From positions 2,604,001-2,668,000 of the forward strand of contig CP148074.1 in the NCBI GenBank assembly GCA_037482215.1: 64,000 nt of DNA, read 5' to 3'. The notes beneath the pieces were generated by a model. It had not been told where the DNA came from and did not search any database. It saw only the letters and a program-made list of their open reading frames with translations. This DNA comes from Pseudomonas mendocina (lineage in GTDB: Bacteria > Pseudomonadota > Gammaproteobacteria > Pseudomonadales > Pseudomonadaceae). The position numbers and the translations under genes were made by a program. Below, one piece after another: positions 9,967 to 18,987 of this stretch (positions within the stretch are counted from its first letter, which is position 1; each line of letters opens with the position of its first letter).

Positions 9967-10734
9967 ATGAAGCGTCCACTACTCATGCTTGCCCTGCTGG
10001 CACTGGCTGCTTGCAACACGCCGGCGCGCATTCCTGTGCCTGATAGCGATACTGTCGACCAAGGCAAACTGGCACTAACTGAACTGGCCAAACTTCCGCC
10101 GGCCCTTGAGCGCATCCGTGTTGGCGATATCCTCAGAATTGTCCGGGACTCAGGTGAAATGCCGACCTTGTCGGCCATCAACACCAGCACCATTTATGAA
10201 TTGACCCTATATACCGTGCTAACTGACGGCAGCTTTTACTACCCCTTCATCGGACAGGTAAAGGCCGCTAACCGTACCCCACAAGAAATTGCCGACGAGC
10301 TACGCACCAAACTGGCCAGCATTTACCGAGAGCCAGGTGTGACCGTAAATATCAACCAGGCCCCCGGTAATACCGTTTTTGTCGGTGGTGCGGTTCGTAA
10401 CCCATCGGCTGTGCCCATTCCAGTCGCCAATAACATGGAGCAAGCCATCATGGGTGTTGGCGGCATCCTTCCAGTGGGTGACGCTCGCCGCGTCGCCCTG
10501 CTACGCGAGGACGAAAACGGTCGGTACAACGCCTACTTCCTTGATTTCAGCCAGTTGTTGGCCACCGGCCCAGAAGGTCGCAAAAGCCTTCCGTTACAGC
10601 GCGGCGACATCATTTTCGTGCCCAAATCCATGGTCGGCGACCGGATTGAAGGGGTCGACGTCTATCTCAACCAACTGCTGCCATTCACCAAATCCATGGG
10701 TGTTGGCTTCAGCTATACCGTTAACGACAACTAA
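9967..10734 (+). CDS. pslD: Polysaccharide export outer-membrane lipoprotein (PslD/Wza-like)
   Basis: The 255-residue product starts with a lipoprotein signal peptide ending in LAAC, with acylation expected at Cys16. The polysaccharide export (Poly_export) domain begins around residue 55 (IRVGDILRIV), and a SLBB-like segment follows (GNTVFVGGAVRNPSAV). The family forms or contributes to the outer-membrane export channel. It is shorter than E. coli Wza (about 380), as PslD is. It lies between the PslC-like transferase and the PslE-like chain-length protein, exactly as in psl. The start is ATG 9967 with GAGGAA upstream. Confidence 0.9.
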   Translation: MKRPLLMLALLALAACNTPARIPVPDSDTVDQGKLALTELAKLPPALERIRVGDILRIVRDSGEMPTLSAINTSTIYELTLYTVLTDGSFYYPFIGQVKAANRTPQEIADELRTKLASIYREPGVTVNINQAPGNTVFVGGAVRNPSAVPIPVANNMEQAIMGVGGILPVGDARRVALLREDENGRYNAYFLDFSQLLATGPEGRKSLPLQRGDIIFVPKSMVGDRIEGVDVYLNQLLPFTKSMGVGFSYTVNDN

Positions 10735-10748
10735 GGCGCAGCAATACC

Positions 10749-12734
10749 ATGATTGAAATTCGTTCTTTTCGTGATTTGCTGCGGCTGCTGTTCATTTTCA
10801 AGCGTGAATTCCGCCTGGCCGCTATCAGCGCACTGGTCATTATTGTGTTGGGTGCGTTTTTGCTCCCTCCTAAATACGAGTCCACAGCCCGCCTGCTGGT
10901 TAAGCCCGGACGTGACTCTACCCTGCCAATTGAAGTCAGCGACCGTCAGACACTGGTAATGCCCAGCACTCAACGCGACCCGATCGTTGATGAAGAGCTG
11001 ATGTTGACCGGCCGCCCGATCATCCGCCAGGTTGCCGAACGCTATCTGGAAGTGCTGGCCAATCAGCCACCACCTGAAAGCCTGTGGAAACGCACTAAGT
11101 TCTACGTGAAGAAAGGCATTGGCGCGGTCTTTGACGGTATTCGCGTGACGCTGGAAACCTTCGGCATCATCGAAGAGACCACAGCACTCGAACGTCTGGC
11201 TAAAGACTTGAAGAAGAAGTTCTCGGTCACTCATGAGCCTGGCTCCACAGTGATGGAAATCAGCTTCAGTTGGAGTGAGCCTGAAGTTGCTCAAGCTGTC
11301 GTCAAAGCCTGGGTCGATATCTATCTGCAAGAACGCACGCAGGCGTTGGGTCGCAAGAGCCTGTACGTGTTTTATGAAAACCAAACGGCTGAGTCAGCAG
11401 CCCAGATCAAAGACTTCAAAGATCAAATTCTCCAGCACCTCGACAAGCTAGGTGCCGCCAGTATTGAAGATCGCCTTCAAGACCTTTCCGAGCGCATCAA
11501 CATTTTGCGCGGCGAACGCTTTAACACAATTCGCCTGATCGCCTCTTCAGACAGCGCGCTGGAAAGCACCCGCAAGCAACTCAAAGGGCTGCCGGGCGAA
11601 GTCGTCACGGTCCGCCAGATTGCTCTCAACCCTGCCCAACAAGACCTGCGCCGCCTGCTTAACCAAAAGCGCCTTGAACGTGCCGACATGCTGCGCACCT
11701 ACACGGATAATGCGCCACCTGTACTGGCGCTAAACGCCTCGATCGCAGCACTGGAGAAAGAAGTCGAGCTTGAGGGGGATACCGTACAAAGCTCTGAAGA
11801 TCGTGCACCCAACACCCTGTCGATCCACCTGCAACGCGTGCTGCTGGATGAGAGCAGCAACAACGCCGCCCTGAAAAGCCAGCTCAGAGAACAGGAAAAG
11901 CAGCTCAAAGAACTTGAGAGCCAACGCCGCGAAGCGATGGCAATGGAGCCGACGATCGAGCGCCTTAACCGTGAGCTGCGCGCAACCGAGCGCAACTACG
12001 CGCTGTATGTCGACAGCTTGGAAAAATCTCGGATTGACCGTGAGCTGGATAACAGCCAGATCAGCAATATTTCGATAATCGAAGAAGCCACCTACAACCC
12101 AGGTCGGATTTTCCCGAAAACCTTGCTGATGCTATTCCTTGCCCTCCCCTTCAGTGTGGCCGTAGGTCTGCTGGTGGTTTATCTGTGCTACCTGCTCGAC
12201 CAGCGCATCCATGATGGTGGTCTGACTGAGGAGAAACTCGGCCTGCCGCTATGGAGTACGCTTCCTGAGCAGGACAAAGGAGAAGCTCATAGCAATGCCT
12301 TCACAGCCAGTGTTTATCGACTCTACAGCCTGCTGCCCTATGCCCAGATAGAGAAAACCGGTCTAACCCTGGGCCTGGTTTCAGCTCGCCCAGGCGAAGG
12401 TGTCAGCTTCATCATCAGCAAGCTGCAACAGGTTCTGGAAGAAAATGGTGTGCGCGTGCGCGTGGATGGTGGCCCCGCTCAACCCGGTGAAGTCGTCCTG
12501 CTAGATGCACCCGCCCTGACCAGCAGCAGCGGCGCATTCACTAAACTGCGTCAGGCCGACCTGATCGCACTGGTCGTTGAAGCCCAGAAGAGTACTGTAC
12601 CGGTGATTCAGAATGCCCTGTACATTCTGACTACAGCGTTTGGCAAGGTCGATGGCATCATCATTAACCGCCGCCGTTTCGAAGTACCAAGCAAAGTCCT
12701 GCAAACAATCGCCCGTTACAGGAGCGCGTTTTGA
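10749..12734 (+). CDS. pslE: Polysaccharide co-polymerase / chain-length protein (PslE-like)
   Basis: A 661-residue inner-membrane protein. An N-terminal Wzz domain with a first membrane segment at about residues 17-37 leads to a long coiled-coil periplasmic region (residues 200-430, rich in Glu, Leu, Gln and Arg). A second membrane segment near residues 455-480 precedes a cytoplasmic C-terminal domain. That domain looks like a BY-kinase relic: SARPGEGVSFII occupies the Walker A position, but the invariant Lys is Val, and no tyrosine cluster ends the protein. It probably sets chain length and bridges to PslD without ATP-driven autophosphorylation. The stop overlaps the next start. Confidence 0.88.
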   Translation: MIEIRSFRDLLRLLFIFKREFRLAAISALVIIVLGAFLLPPKYESTARLLVKPGRDSTLPIEVSDRQTLVMPSTQRDPIVDEELMLTGRPIIRQVAERYLEVLANQPPPESLWKRTKFYVKKGIGAVFDGIRVTLETFGIIEETTALERLAKDLKKKFSVTHEPGSTVMEISFSWSEPEVAQAVVKAWVDIYLQERTQALGRKSLYVFYENQTAESAAQIKDFKDQILQHLDKLGAASIEDRLQDLSERINILRGERFNTIRLIASSDSALESTRKQLKGLPGEVVTVRQIALNPAQQDLRRLLNQKRLERADMLRTYTDNAPPVLALNASIAALEKEVELEGDTVQSSEDRAPNTLSIHLQRVLLDESSNNAALKSQLREQEKQLKELESQRREAMAMEPTIERLNRELRATERNYALYVDSLEKSRIDRELDNSQISNISIIEEATYNPGRIFPKTLLMLFLALPFSVAVGLLVVYLCYLLDQRIHDGGLTEEKLGLPLWSTLPEQDKGEAHSNAFTASVYRLYSLLPYAQIEKTGLTLGLVSARPGEGVSFIISKLQQVLEENGVRVRVDGGPAQPGEVVLLDAPALTSSSGAFTKLRQADLIALVVEAQKSTVPVIQNALYILTTAFGKVDGIIINRRRFEVPSKVLQTIARYRSAF

Positions 12735-13915
12735 TGAGGATTGCTCTGTTGGCGCCTTTGCCACCGGAACAGAACGGGATCGCCGACTACGCCAATAACT
12801 TTCGCCAAGCATTAATGGCACTGGGTATTGAGGTCGTAACCCCGCTCCAAGGTAAAGCTGTCAGCGGCAGTAATGTCGGCCAAGTACTGAACTCGGTGGA
12901 TTGGGAAGGCATCGACCTCATCCATGCCGAACTTGGCGGCGGCAGGCTCACGGAGTTTTTAGCACTGCGTGAGCTGCGTAAGCGCCTGCCTGGTGTGCCC
13001 ATGACTGCGACCGTGCATGACCCGGAGCGCATCGTCTGGCGGCGAGAACAGCTGCCCTGGCCACTGACCTTGCTCGAGCGCCTGCCCAGCCCGCTGCCTC
13101 AGGCAGCTGTTGTTCTAGCAGACCCTTTGACCCTGCGTGAAGAGCGCCAGCTGGCCCGCAGCCTGGACCGCATCGTAACGCTGACTAACACCGGTGCTCA
13201 GTGCCTCTCACACCGCATGCAACTGGAGCCGGGGAAAGTCGCTGTTATTCACCACGGCAACCTGCCCATTCCGGCAGCGCCGTTGCCCCCACTGGAACCA
13301 CTGCGCCTGCTCTATTTCGGTTTCATCTATCGCGGCAAAGGCATTGAGGACTTAATCCACGCTCTGGCCAACCTGTTTGCGACCCAGCCTGAGCTGCGCC
13401 AACGTGTCCGGCTGACCCTCGCCGGTGGCACCTCAGCGGAGATGGCCTTCGCAGGTAAAGCTAACTACCTGCAGCAACTCGAACAGCAGATAGCCGAACT
13501 CGATTTGACCCATGCAATTGACTGGAAACTCAATCTGCCTGCGCAAGAGATAGCCGCGACCATTCAGGCCCATCACGTCATGGTATTGCCGTACCGCGAG
13601 TCGAAGAAGCTATCACTCCTCGGCCGCCAGCGTGGAACCAGCGGGGCATTGTCTTGGGCTGCGGCCTGTGGCCGCGGGGCCATTACCTCAAACGCCAGAT
13701 CCTTTGCTGAAGAGGTCTCGCACGGCAATGGCAGTCTGTTCCGCCAGGGTGATGTGGCGTCGTTGGCCGAGGAACTACTCAAGCTTGCCAAAGCCCCAGA
13801 GCTGGCCCAAGGTTGGGCCGACCGCGCTCAGGCAATTGGCACGGAACGGCTCTGGGCCAATACTGCCCGACACTTTTATGACATATTCAGTACCTTGATG
13901 GACCACCGCGCATGA
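12734..13915 (+). CDS. pslF: Family 4 glycosyltransferase (PslF-like)
   Basis: A GT-B fold enzyme of 393 residues, with an N-terminal IALLAPLPPEQNGIADY segment typical of this group and a C-terminal domain containing RLLYFGFIYRGKGIEDLI. SKKLSLLGRQRGTSGALSWA lies at the usual E-x7-E region, although the canonical glutamates are not obvious. It should transfer a sugar to the growing lipid-linked unit in the cytoplasm. ATG 12734 overlaps the pslE stop by one base; the in-frame TTG at 12731 is an alternative, and an AGGAG lies at 12720-12724. Confidence 0.85.
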   Translation: MRIALLAPLPPEQNGIADYANNFRQALMALGIEVVTPLQGKAVSGSNVGQVLNSVDWEGIDLIHAELGGGRLTEFLALRELRKRLPGVPMTATVHDPERIVWRREQLPWPLTLLERLPSPLPQAAVVLADPLTLREERQLARSLDRIVTLTNTGAQCLSHRMQLEPGKVAVIHHGNLPIPAAPLPPLEPLRLLYFGFIYRGKGIEDLIHALANLFATQPELRQRVRLTLAGGTSAEMAFAGKANYLQQLEQQIAELDLTHAIDWKLNLPAQEIAATIQAHHVMVLPYRESKKLSLLGRQRGTSGALSWAAACGRGAITSNARSFAEEVSHGNGSLFRQGDVASLAEELLKLAKAPELAQGWADRAQAIGTERLWANTARHFYDIFSTLMDHRA

Positions 13916-15243
13916 AAGCCCGTAGCCGCGTACTGCTCTTCGCCTTGCTGGCGATATTTTTGGTTTTGATCCTCTCAACCCTGTTGGGAAAACAGGCTGA
14001 CGCTCAGATTCAGGTACTTAAGGCACCTCGCGAGGTCGTTTGGAAAGATTTTCTAGGCGTTAATACCCAGTTCCTCTGGTTTAGCCCCGAGCGTTACCAA
14101 AAACAGATAGACCGCCTTGAGGCATTAGGCCTCAACTGGGTTCGAATTGATTTGCACTGGGATCGGCTTGAAGTCGCCGAAGACGACTACCGCATGGGAG
14201 CCCTGGATGTGCTGGTCAAAGACCTGCAAAAGCGCGACCTGAACACACTCTTTTATCTTGTCGGTTCAGCACGCTTTATCACTACGGCTCCGAAATCATC
14301 CCCGTTTCAGGATCAGTTTCCGCCGCAAGACCCGGTTGTATTTGCACAACGCATGGCCATGCTCGCAGACCGTTACCCGAGTGTCGCAGCCTGGCAGGTT
14401 TGGAACGAGCCTAACCTAATCGGCTTTTGGCGCCCCGAAGCGGACCCCAAAGGCTATGCTGAGCTGCTGCAAGCCAGCACCATTGCACTGCGTCAAGTAC
14501 AACCCGAGAAGCCTGTCGTCGCGGCAGGCATGGCATTTTTCAGTGAAATGCCAAACGGCCAGACCATGTTTGATGAACTGAGCAAACTTGGCGCCCAGCA
14601 TTTGGGGACTGTAGCCGCCTACCATCCCTATACCCAGCTCCCGGAAGGCAACGATCCCGCCAAGCTGGACTTTATTGAGAAAGCCAACTTTGTAAACCAA
14701 GCCCTGCGTAACAGCGGTGTTCCGGAAATCTGGAGTACCGAATGGGGCTGGTCCGCCTACAAAGGGCCGAAAGAGGCTCAGGACATCATCGGCGTAAACG
14801 GTCAGGCCGACTACGTCATACGCCGTCTGGCCCTGATGAGCGCCTTGGATTACGACCGGATTTTCCTCTTCACCCTGAGTGATCTCGATCACCGAGCCAG
14901 CGTGCGTGACCGCGACTACGGCCTGCTGGATCTGGATGCCAACCCCAAACCGGTCTACCTAGCCCTGCAACGCTTCCTCAAGGTGACCGGGCCGAAGTTG
15001 ACACCTGCCGATCCACCTGTGGCCGAACAATTGCCCCAAGGTACTTTTAGTATCGGCTGGACCCGCGAAGATGGCCGCCATATCTGGCTGTTCTGGTCTG
15101 CTCAAGGGGGCGAAGTGACCCTTCCCAAATTGAGCAAAGCCACGTTGCACGATCCATTGAGCGGCAAGGTTACCGAGCTTAACGGCAAGACAGGCTTACA
15201 GGTTCCCGTTAAATCCAGCCTGCAAATGCTGGTCTGGGAGTAA
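13912..15243 (+). CDS. pslG: PslG-like family 39 glycoside hydrolase
   Basis: The 443-residue product has an N-terminal hydrophobic anchor (about residues 7-25) and a TIM-barrel glycosidase domain. The acid/base glutamate is in WNEPN (Glu166) and the nucleophile in STEWGW (Glu277), one residue offset from the PslG pair Glu165/Glu276 as I remember them. A C-terminal beta-sandwich follows. PslG of P. aeruginosa is an inner-membrane-anchored periplasmic endoglycosidase that cuts Psl polymer and can disperse biofilm. This gene is the strongest single marker that the operon is psl-type. It overlaps the pslF stop in an ATGA arrangement. Confidence 0.93.
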   Translation: MKARSRVLLFALLAIFLVLILSTLLGKQADAQIQVLKAPREVVWKDFLGVNTQFLWFSPERYQKQIDRLEALGLNWVRIDLHWDRLEVAEDDYRMGALDVLVKDLQKRDLNTLFYLVGSARFITTAPKSSPFQDQFPPQDPVVFAQRMAMLADRYPSVAAWQVWNEPNLIGFWRPEADPKGYAELLQASTIALRQVQPEKPVVAAGMAFFSEMPNGQTMFDELSKLGAQHLGTVAAYHPYTQLPEGNDPAKLDFIEKANFVNQALRNSGVPEIWSTEWGWSAYKGPKEAQDIIGVNGQADYVIRRLALMSALDYDRIFLFTLSDLDHRASVRDRDYGLLDLDANPKPVYLALQRFLKVTGPKLTPADPPVAEQLPQGTFSIGWTREDGRHIWLFWSAQGGEVTLPKLSKATLHDPLSGKVTELNGKTGLQVPVKSSLQMLVWE

Positions 15244-15250
15244 GCGACGT

Positions 15251-16459
15251 ATGCGTATTCTGTGGATCCTGTCCTATTCCCCCTGGCCGACCACCAGCGG
15301 CGGCAAAACGCGCCAATACCATTTGCTGCGCAGCCTTGCACAGCGCGGGCACCGTATCACCTTGTTGATGCACAGTAAGCAACCGGTGACAGCCGAAGAG
15401 CGTAAAGCACTTGAGCCGCTGCTTGAGCGCCTGATTGTCCTGCCGCGTCGCCCACTGCGAAGCCTGAAAACAATCGCTGCCGCTCTGTTTGCGCCCTACC
15501 CTCTGCTCACCAGTACCAACGGGTTGTCTAAAGGGTTGGAGCACGCTGCCCGTGATCTGCTGCAAGAACACTGGGACATCGTCCAGATCGAACACAGCTA
15601 TACCTTTCAGCCTTATGAAAAGGTGCTGCGTGAAAAGCAGCAGCCCTTCGTCATGACCGAACACAACGTGGAGTCATCCCTTGGCAGCGCGACCTATGCC
15701 AACATGCCCGCCTGGCTGAAGCCCTTTGTCCACTACGACCAGTGGCGTTACCGGCGCTGGGAGCGCCGAGTGATGCAGCAAGCGGCGCAAGTCATTGCGG
15801 TTACCGAACAAGACGCCCAGCGTTTAGGCAGCATGCTCGGCCGCAAACTGCCTGTTGTGGTCAATGGCGTTGACTGTTCCTACTTCGCCGGCGCTCAACC
15901 CGCGCCTGAGCAACAACGCATCCTGTTCCTTGGCAACTACGAATACGCTCCTAACGTGGATGCCGCTAAATGGATGCTGGACGAAATCATGCCCCTTATT
16001 TGGGACAAATGCCCTGACGCCCGCCTGAGTGTCTGTGGTTATGCCCTGCCCGAAGAATGGGCGCAGCGTTGGCCAGACGCTCGCATCGAATGGCAGGGCT
16101 TTGTTCCAGACTTGCTAGCGCTGCAGTCGACCAGCTCGGTATTTCTCGCGCCACTGCGCCATGGCGGCGGCTCAAAGCTCAAAGTGCTGGAAGCGCTCGC
16201 CGCTGGCCTGCCGCTGGCTACAACCGCCCAAGGCGCATCCGGCCTGGCGCTTAAACCCGGACAGGACTATCTCGCGGGCGAAACCCCAGAGCAATTAGCC
16301 GAGGCTGTTGTGCAGCTTTTGCGCAGCCCTGAGACGGCGAAAAGAATGGGCGAAAATGGTCGTGCTTATGCACGTCAACATCATGACTGGAGCGTGGCAG
16401 CTGCCCAGCTGGAACAGGTCTATGCCACTCTGAACGCGGATCAAACAGCATGCGCATAG
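15251..16459 (+). CDS. pslH: Family 4 glycosyltransferase (PslH-like)
   Basis: A GT-B enzyme of 402 residues beginning MRILWILSYSPWPTTSGG, with an acceptor domain and MTEHNVESSLGS near residue 137. The C-terminal donor domain contains RILFLGNYEYAPNVDAAKWM and the donor-site segment APLRHGGGSKLKVLEALAAG, where the glutamate of KVLEA is the conserved E. It is a cytoplasmic or membrane-peripheral transferase for the repeat unit. Seventh psl position matches PslH. ATG 15251 lies 7 bases after the pslG stop, and the 3' end overlaps pslI by 10 bases. Confidence 0.87.
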   Translation: MRILWILSYSPWPTTSGGKTRQYHLLRSLAQRGHRITLLMHSKQPVTAEERKALEPLLERLIVLPRRPLRSLKTIAAALFAPYPLLTSTNGLSKGLEHAARDLLQEHWDIVQIEHSYTFQPYEKVLREKQQPFVMTEHNVESSLGSATYANMPAWLKPFVHYDQWRYRRWERRVMQQAAQVIAVTEQDAQRLGSMLGRKLPVVVNGVDCSYFAGAQPAPEQQRILFLGNYEYAPNVDAAKWMLDEIMPLIWDKCPDARLSVCGYALPEEWAQRWPDARIEWQGFVPDLLALQSTSSVFLAPLRHGGGSKLKVLEALAAGLPLATTAQGASGLALKPGQDYLAGETPEQLAEAVVQLLRSPETAKRMGENGRAYARQHHDWSVAAAQLEQVYATLNADQTACA

Positions 16460-17553
16460 GTCTGGACTACCGAACCGTCGGCACCTCCCCACAGTCGGGT
16501 ATCAGCCGCCAGGTTTACGCCCTCGAAGATGCTCTCAAGGCACTGCCCGACTGCAGTGTCAGCCGTTTTGCCGTGGCACCGGAGGGTGATTCAATTCGCC
16601 AAAATGCGCACTGCCCGGAATGGGCTTGCCCGGCCACATCAATGCATCAACCACACCAGCGTCTGCGTTTCGAAGCTTGTTACCTGCCCAGCGCGTTGCG
16701 GCGCAACAATATCGACCTGTACATCAGTACGTTCAACATGGGCCTACCGCTTCCGCCACGCCCCTCTGGTGTCCGCTATGCCTTGCTGATTCATGATCTG
16801 TTCCAGATCACCTTGAAGAATTACCACGCTAACCGCTGGAAAGCGCTGCTTTACCGGATCACTGATTACCTGTCGATTGCCTATTCAATGCATGCCGCCG
16901 ACCGGGTCTGGACACCCTCGCAGTACAGCGCGAATGAAGCTGCCCGCCTGTTTCCGCGGCAGGCTCATAAACTCAGGGTCCTGCCGAATCAGGTCAACGG
17001 ATTCACAGGCCAGCCGGCAGACCTTTCAGCTTATGCGCTGCCTGAGCGTTTCTGGCTGCTGGTGGGCACCCGAGAGCTGCGCAAAAACGTTCCCTGGTTC
17101 ATTAATGTGTGGCAGCAAGCCAGAGCCGAGTCTGCCGATGTACCGGCACTGGTTCTGGTGGGCAGTCTTGAACACTTGCCTGAAGCTCAGCGCAACCTGC
17201 CAGGGTTACAAGCATTGGGCGGGCTGGATGATGCTCACCTGCACAGCCTTTACCTGAAAGCGCAGCGCCTGTGGCAACCTTCTTACGCCGAAGGGTTCGG
17301 CCTGCCTGTGATTGAAGCCCTTAGCGTCGGCACGCCCGTGGCGGTAGCCACGGGCACCTCCCTGGATGAAATCACTCCGCCGTCGGCACCACGATTCTCG
17401 CCAACCGATTCGGCCGCGCTGCACAACCTGATGCTTGAGTTAGCCAACACACCGCCACACCACAATCGTCAAGAACTGATAGCCTGGGCCGCCCGTTTCA
17501 ACCATGAGGCTTACCAGAAGCGCCTGGCTGAACTGATCGAGGAGCTGCGGTGA
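16450..17553 (+). CDS. pslI: Family 4 glycosyltransferase (PslI-like)
   Basis: A 367-residue GT-B transferase. RIGLDYRTVGTSPQSGISRQ starts the N-terminal domain. The donor domain includes FWLLVGTRELRKNVPWFI and PSYAEGFGLPVIEALSVGTP, a textbook E-x7-E motif (EGFGLPVIE). It probably adds mannose or another hexose in Psl repeat assembly; specificity is inferred only from operon position. It overlaps pslH by 10 bases and pslJ by the four-base GTGA, so expression of the three is tightly coupled. Confidence 0.88.
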   Translation: MRIGLDYRTVGTSPQSGISRQVYALEDALKALPDCSVSRFAVAPEGDSIRQNAHCPEWACPATSMHQPHQRLRFEACYLPSALRRNNIDLYISTFNMGLPLPPRPSGVRYALLIHDLFQITLKNYHANRWKALLYRITDYLSIAYSMHAADRVWTPSQYSANEAARLFPRQAHKLRVLPNQVNGFTGQPADLSAYALPERFWLLVGTRELRKNVPWFINVWQQARAESADVPALVLVGSLEHLPEAQRNLPGLQALGGLDDAHLHSLYLKAQRLWQPSYAEGFGLPVIEALSVGTPVAVATGTSLDEITPPSAPRFSPTDSAALHNLMLELANTPPHHNRQELIAWAARFNHEAYQKRLAELIEELR

Positions 17554-18986
17554 GAATTTTCCTCGGTAATCTGGCTGCCAGCTTGGCAGGCTTGGCCTTT
17601 GGTGCTGCACTACTTTTGCTTTCGCCTGCGAAAGCTGCAGCAGGGATCATTGCTGTTGCAGGCGCCGTGACAGTTTTGCGCTTCCCGCTGTGGGGGCTGC
17701 TGCTGTTTGTGCTGGTCGCCACTTTTGCGCCCTACTCCACCATCAATGTCGGTATCCGCACCACAGTGAGCGAGGCCATTCTTGCTCTCACCTGGGGAGC
17801 GGTCATGTGGCAGTTGTTTCTGTCAAAGCTGCCTCCGGTGACCTCACTTCGCTACCGCTCTACGGAGCGTATGCTGCTGTGGCTGATGCTGTTTACAGTG
17901 GTGCCATTTGTGGTGGGCCAAGTCAGCATTCAGGCTGAGGGCAGCGGTTTTTCAAGCTGGCTGCGTTGGTTGCTGAATCTGTCGATCGTGTTCCTGGCCG
18001 ACCGTCTGCTGATCGAGCCTAAAACCCGTGAAACGGTGGTCATAGCGATGCTCGTGGGCACGCTGGCCATGCTGGTGATGTCCATTGCTGTGTTCATTCG
18101 CTACCGCTCCGCATCGGGCATGGGGCCGATTCTCACGCTGCTCAACTACGGCAACCTGGACATGCTCAAGTTTGGCCTGGAAGCGCTTGCCACGCGTATG
18201 GGCTCGCCGTGGATGCACCCTAATGCCACTGGCGGCATTATGGCGCTCCTGCTCCCTCTGGCCTTCTGTTATGGCGTTGCCAATCAAGGCTGGCGCCGCG
18301 GGCTTGGCTTGTCAGTGGCAGTACTGGGTGCCGCCGCCATTCTGCTGGCTAGTTCACGCGGAGCCATGCTCAGCCTGGCAGCCATTCTGTTCTGGATGTC
18401 CCTGCGCAAGGTTCCACATACGGGCCGTATGCTGTTGGTTGGCGCCGGTTTGGTGGTTCTGCTGGTGCTCAGCTACCCGCCCCTACAGGAGCGCCTGGCC
18501 ACTATTTTCTCGACGCAGAACGCCAGTACTCAGGTGCGATTCGACGAGTACCGGATGTTCCCAGATGCCGTCGCCCGCTATCCGCTTGGCATCGGTTTCA
18601 AAGTCGACCCGCCGGTGCCGGGCACCAATCTCATGGGGATCTCCAATCTGTGGCTCAACTTCATGTACAAAGTCGGCTTTATCGGCATGCTGCTGTACAT
18701 CGCTGTGACATGGCGCTGGTGGCGTGAAGCGCGGCCTGAAAAAGGCCCGATTGTCCTGACTCGCGACAACGCCATCTGGTTGGGCAGTACCTGCGGCATT
18801 CTCTCAGCGCTAGTCAGTGGTTTGTTTGACCACTACTTCAGCTTCGCAGTGGTGATGATCGGTCTGTTCTGGCTGCTGGTGGGGATTAACTTACTTGAGG
18901 CGAGACGTCTCTTCCCTTCCCGTCAGCCACAACCCAAGCGCGTGAGCAAACAGCCCTTCCTGCATGATGTTGGGAGTCTCTCCTGA
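17550..18986 (+). CDS. pslJ: O-antigen ligase/polymerase-like membrane protein (PslJ-like)
   Basis: A polytopic inner-membrane protein of 478 residues, with ten or more hydrophobic segments. The Wzy_C-type region contains LLASSRGAMLSLAAILFWM and a large periplasmic loop near residue 330 (TQVRFDEYRMFPDAVARYP). This pattern is that of O-antigen polymerases, and PslJ is the presumed Wzy-type polymerase of Psl. The GTG start at 17550 overlaps the pslI stop and is preceded by GAGGAG. Confidence 0.87.
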   Translation: MRIFLGNLAASLAGLAFGAALLLLSPAKAAAGIIAVAGAVTVLRFPLWGLLLFVLVATFAPYSTINVGIRTTVSEAILALTWGAVMWQLFLSKLPPVTSLRYRSTERMLLWLMLFTVVPFVVGQVSIQAEGSGFSSWLRWLLNLSIVFLADRLLIEPKTRETVVIAMLVGTLAMLVMSIAVFIRYRSASGMGPILTLLNYGNLDMLKFGLEALATRMGSPWMHPNATGGIMALLLPLAFCYGVANQGWRRGLGLSVAVLGAAAILLASSRGAMLSLAAILFWMSLRKVPHTGRMLLVGAGLVVLLVLSYPPLQERLATIFSTQNASTQVRFDEYRMFPDAVARYPLGIGFKVDPPVPGTNLMGISNLWLNFMYKVGFIGMLLYIAVTWRWWREARPEKGPIVLTRDNAIWLGSTCGILSALVSGLFDHYFSFAVVMIGLFWLLVGINLLEARRLFPSRQPQPKRVSKQPFLHDVGSLS

Positions 18987-18987
18987 C

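Noticed and set aside
10731..11384. 217-codon minus-strand frame inside pslE
   Set aside because: Entirely antisense to a gene with clear domain structure; typical shadow frame in a G/C-rich genome.
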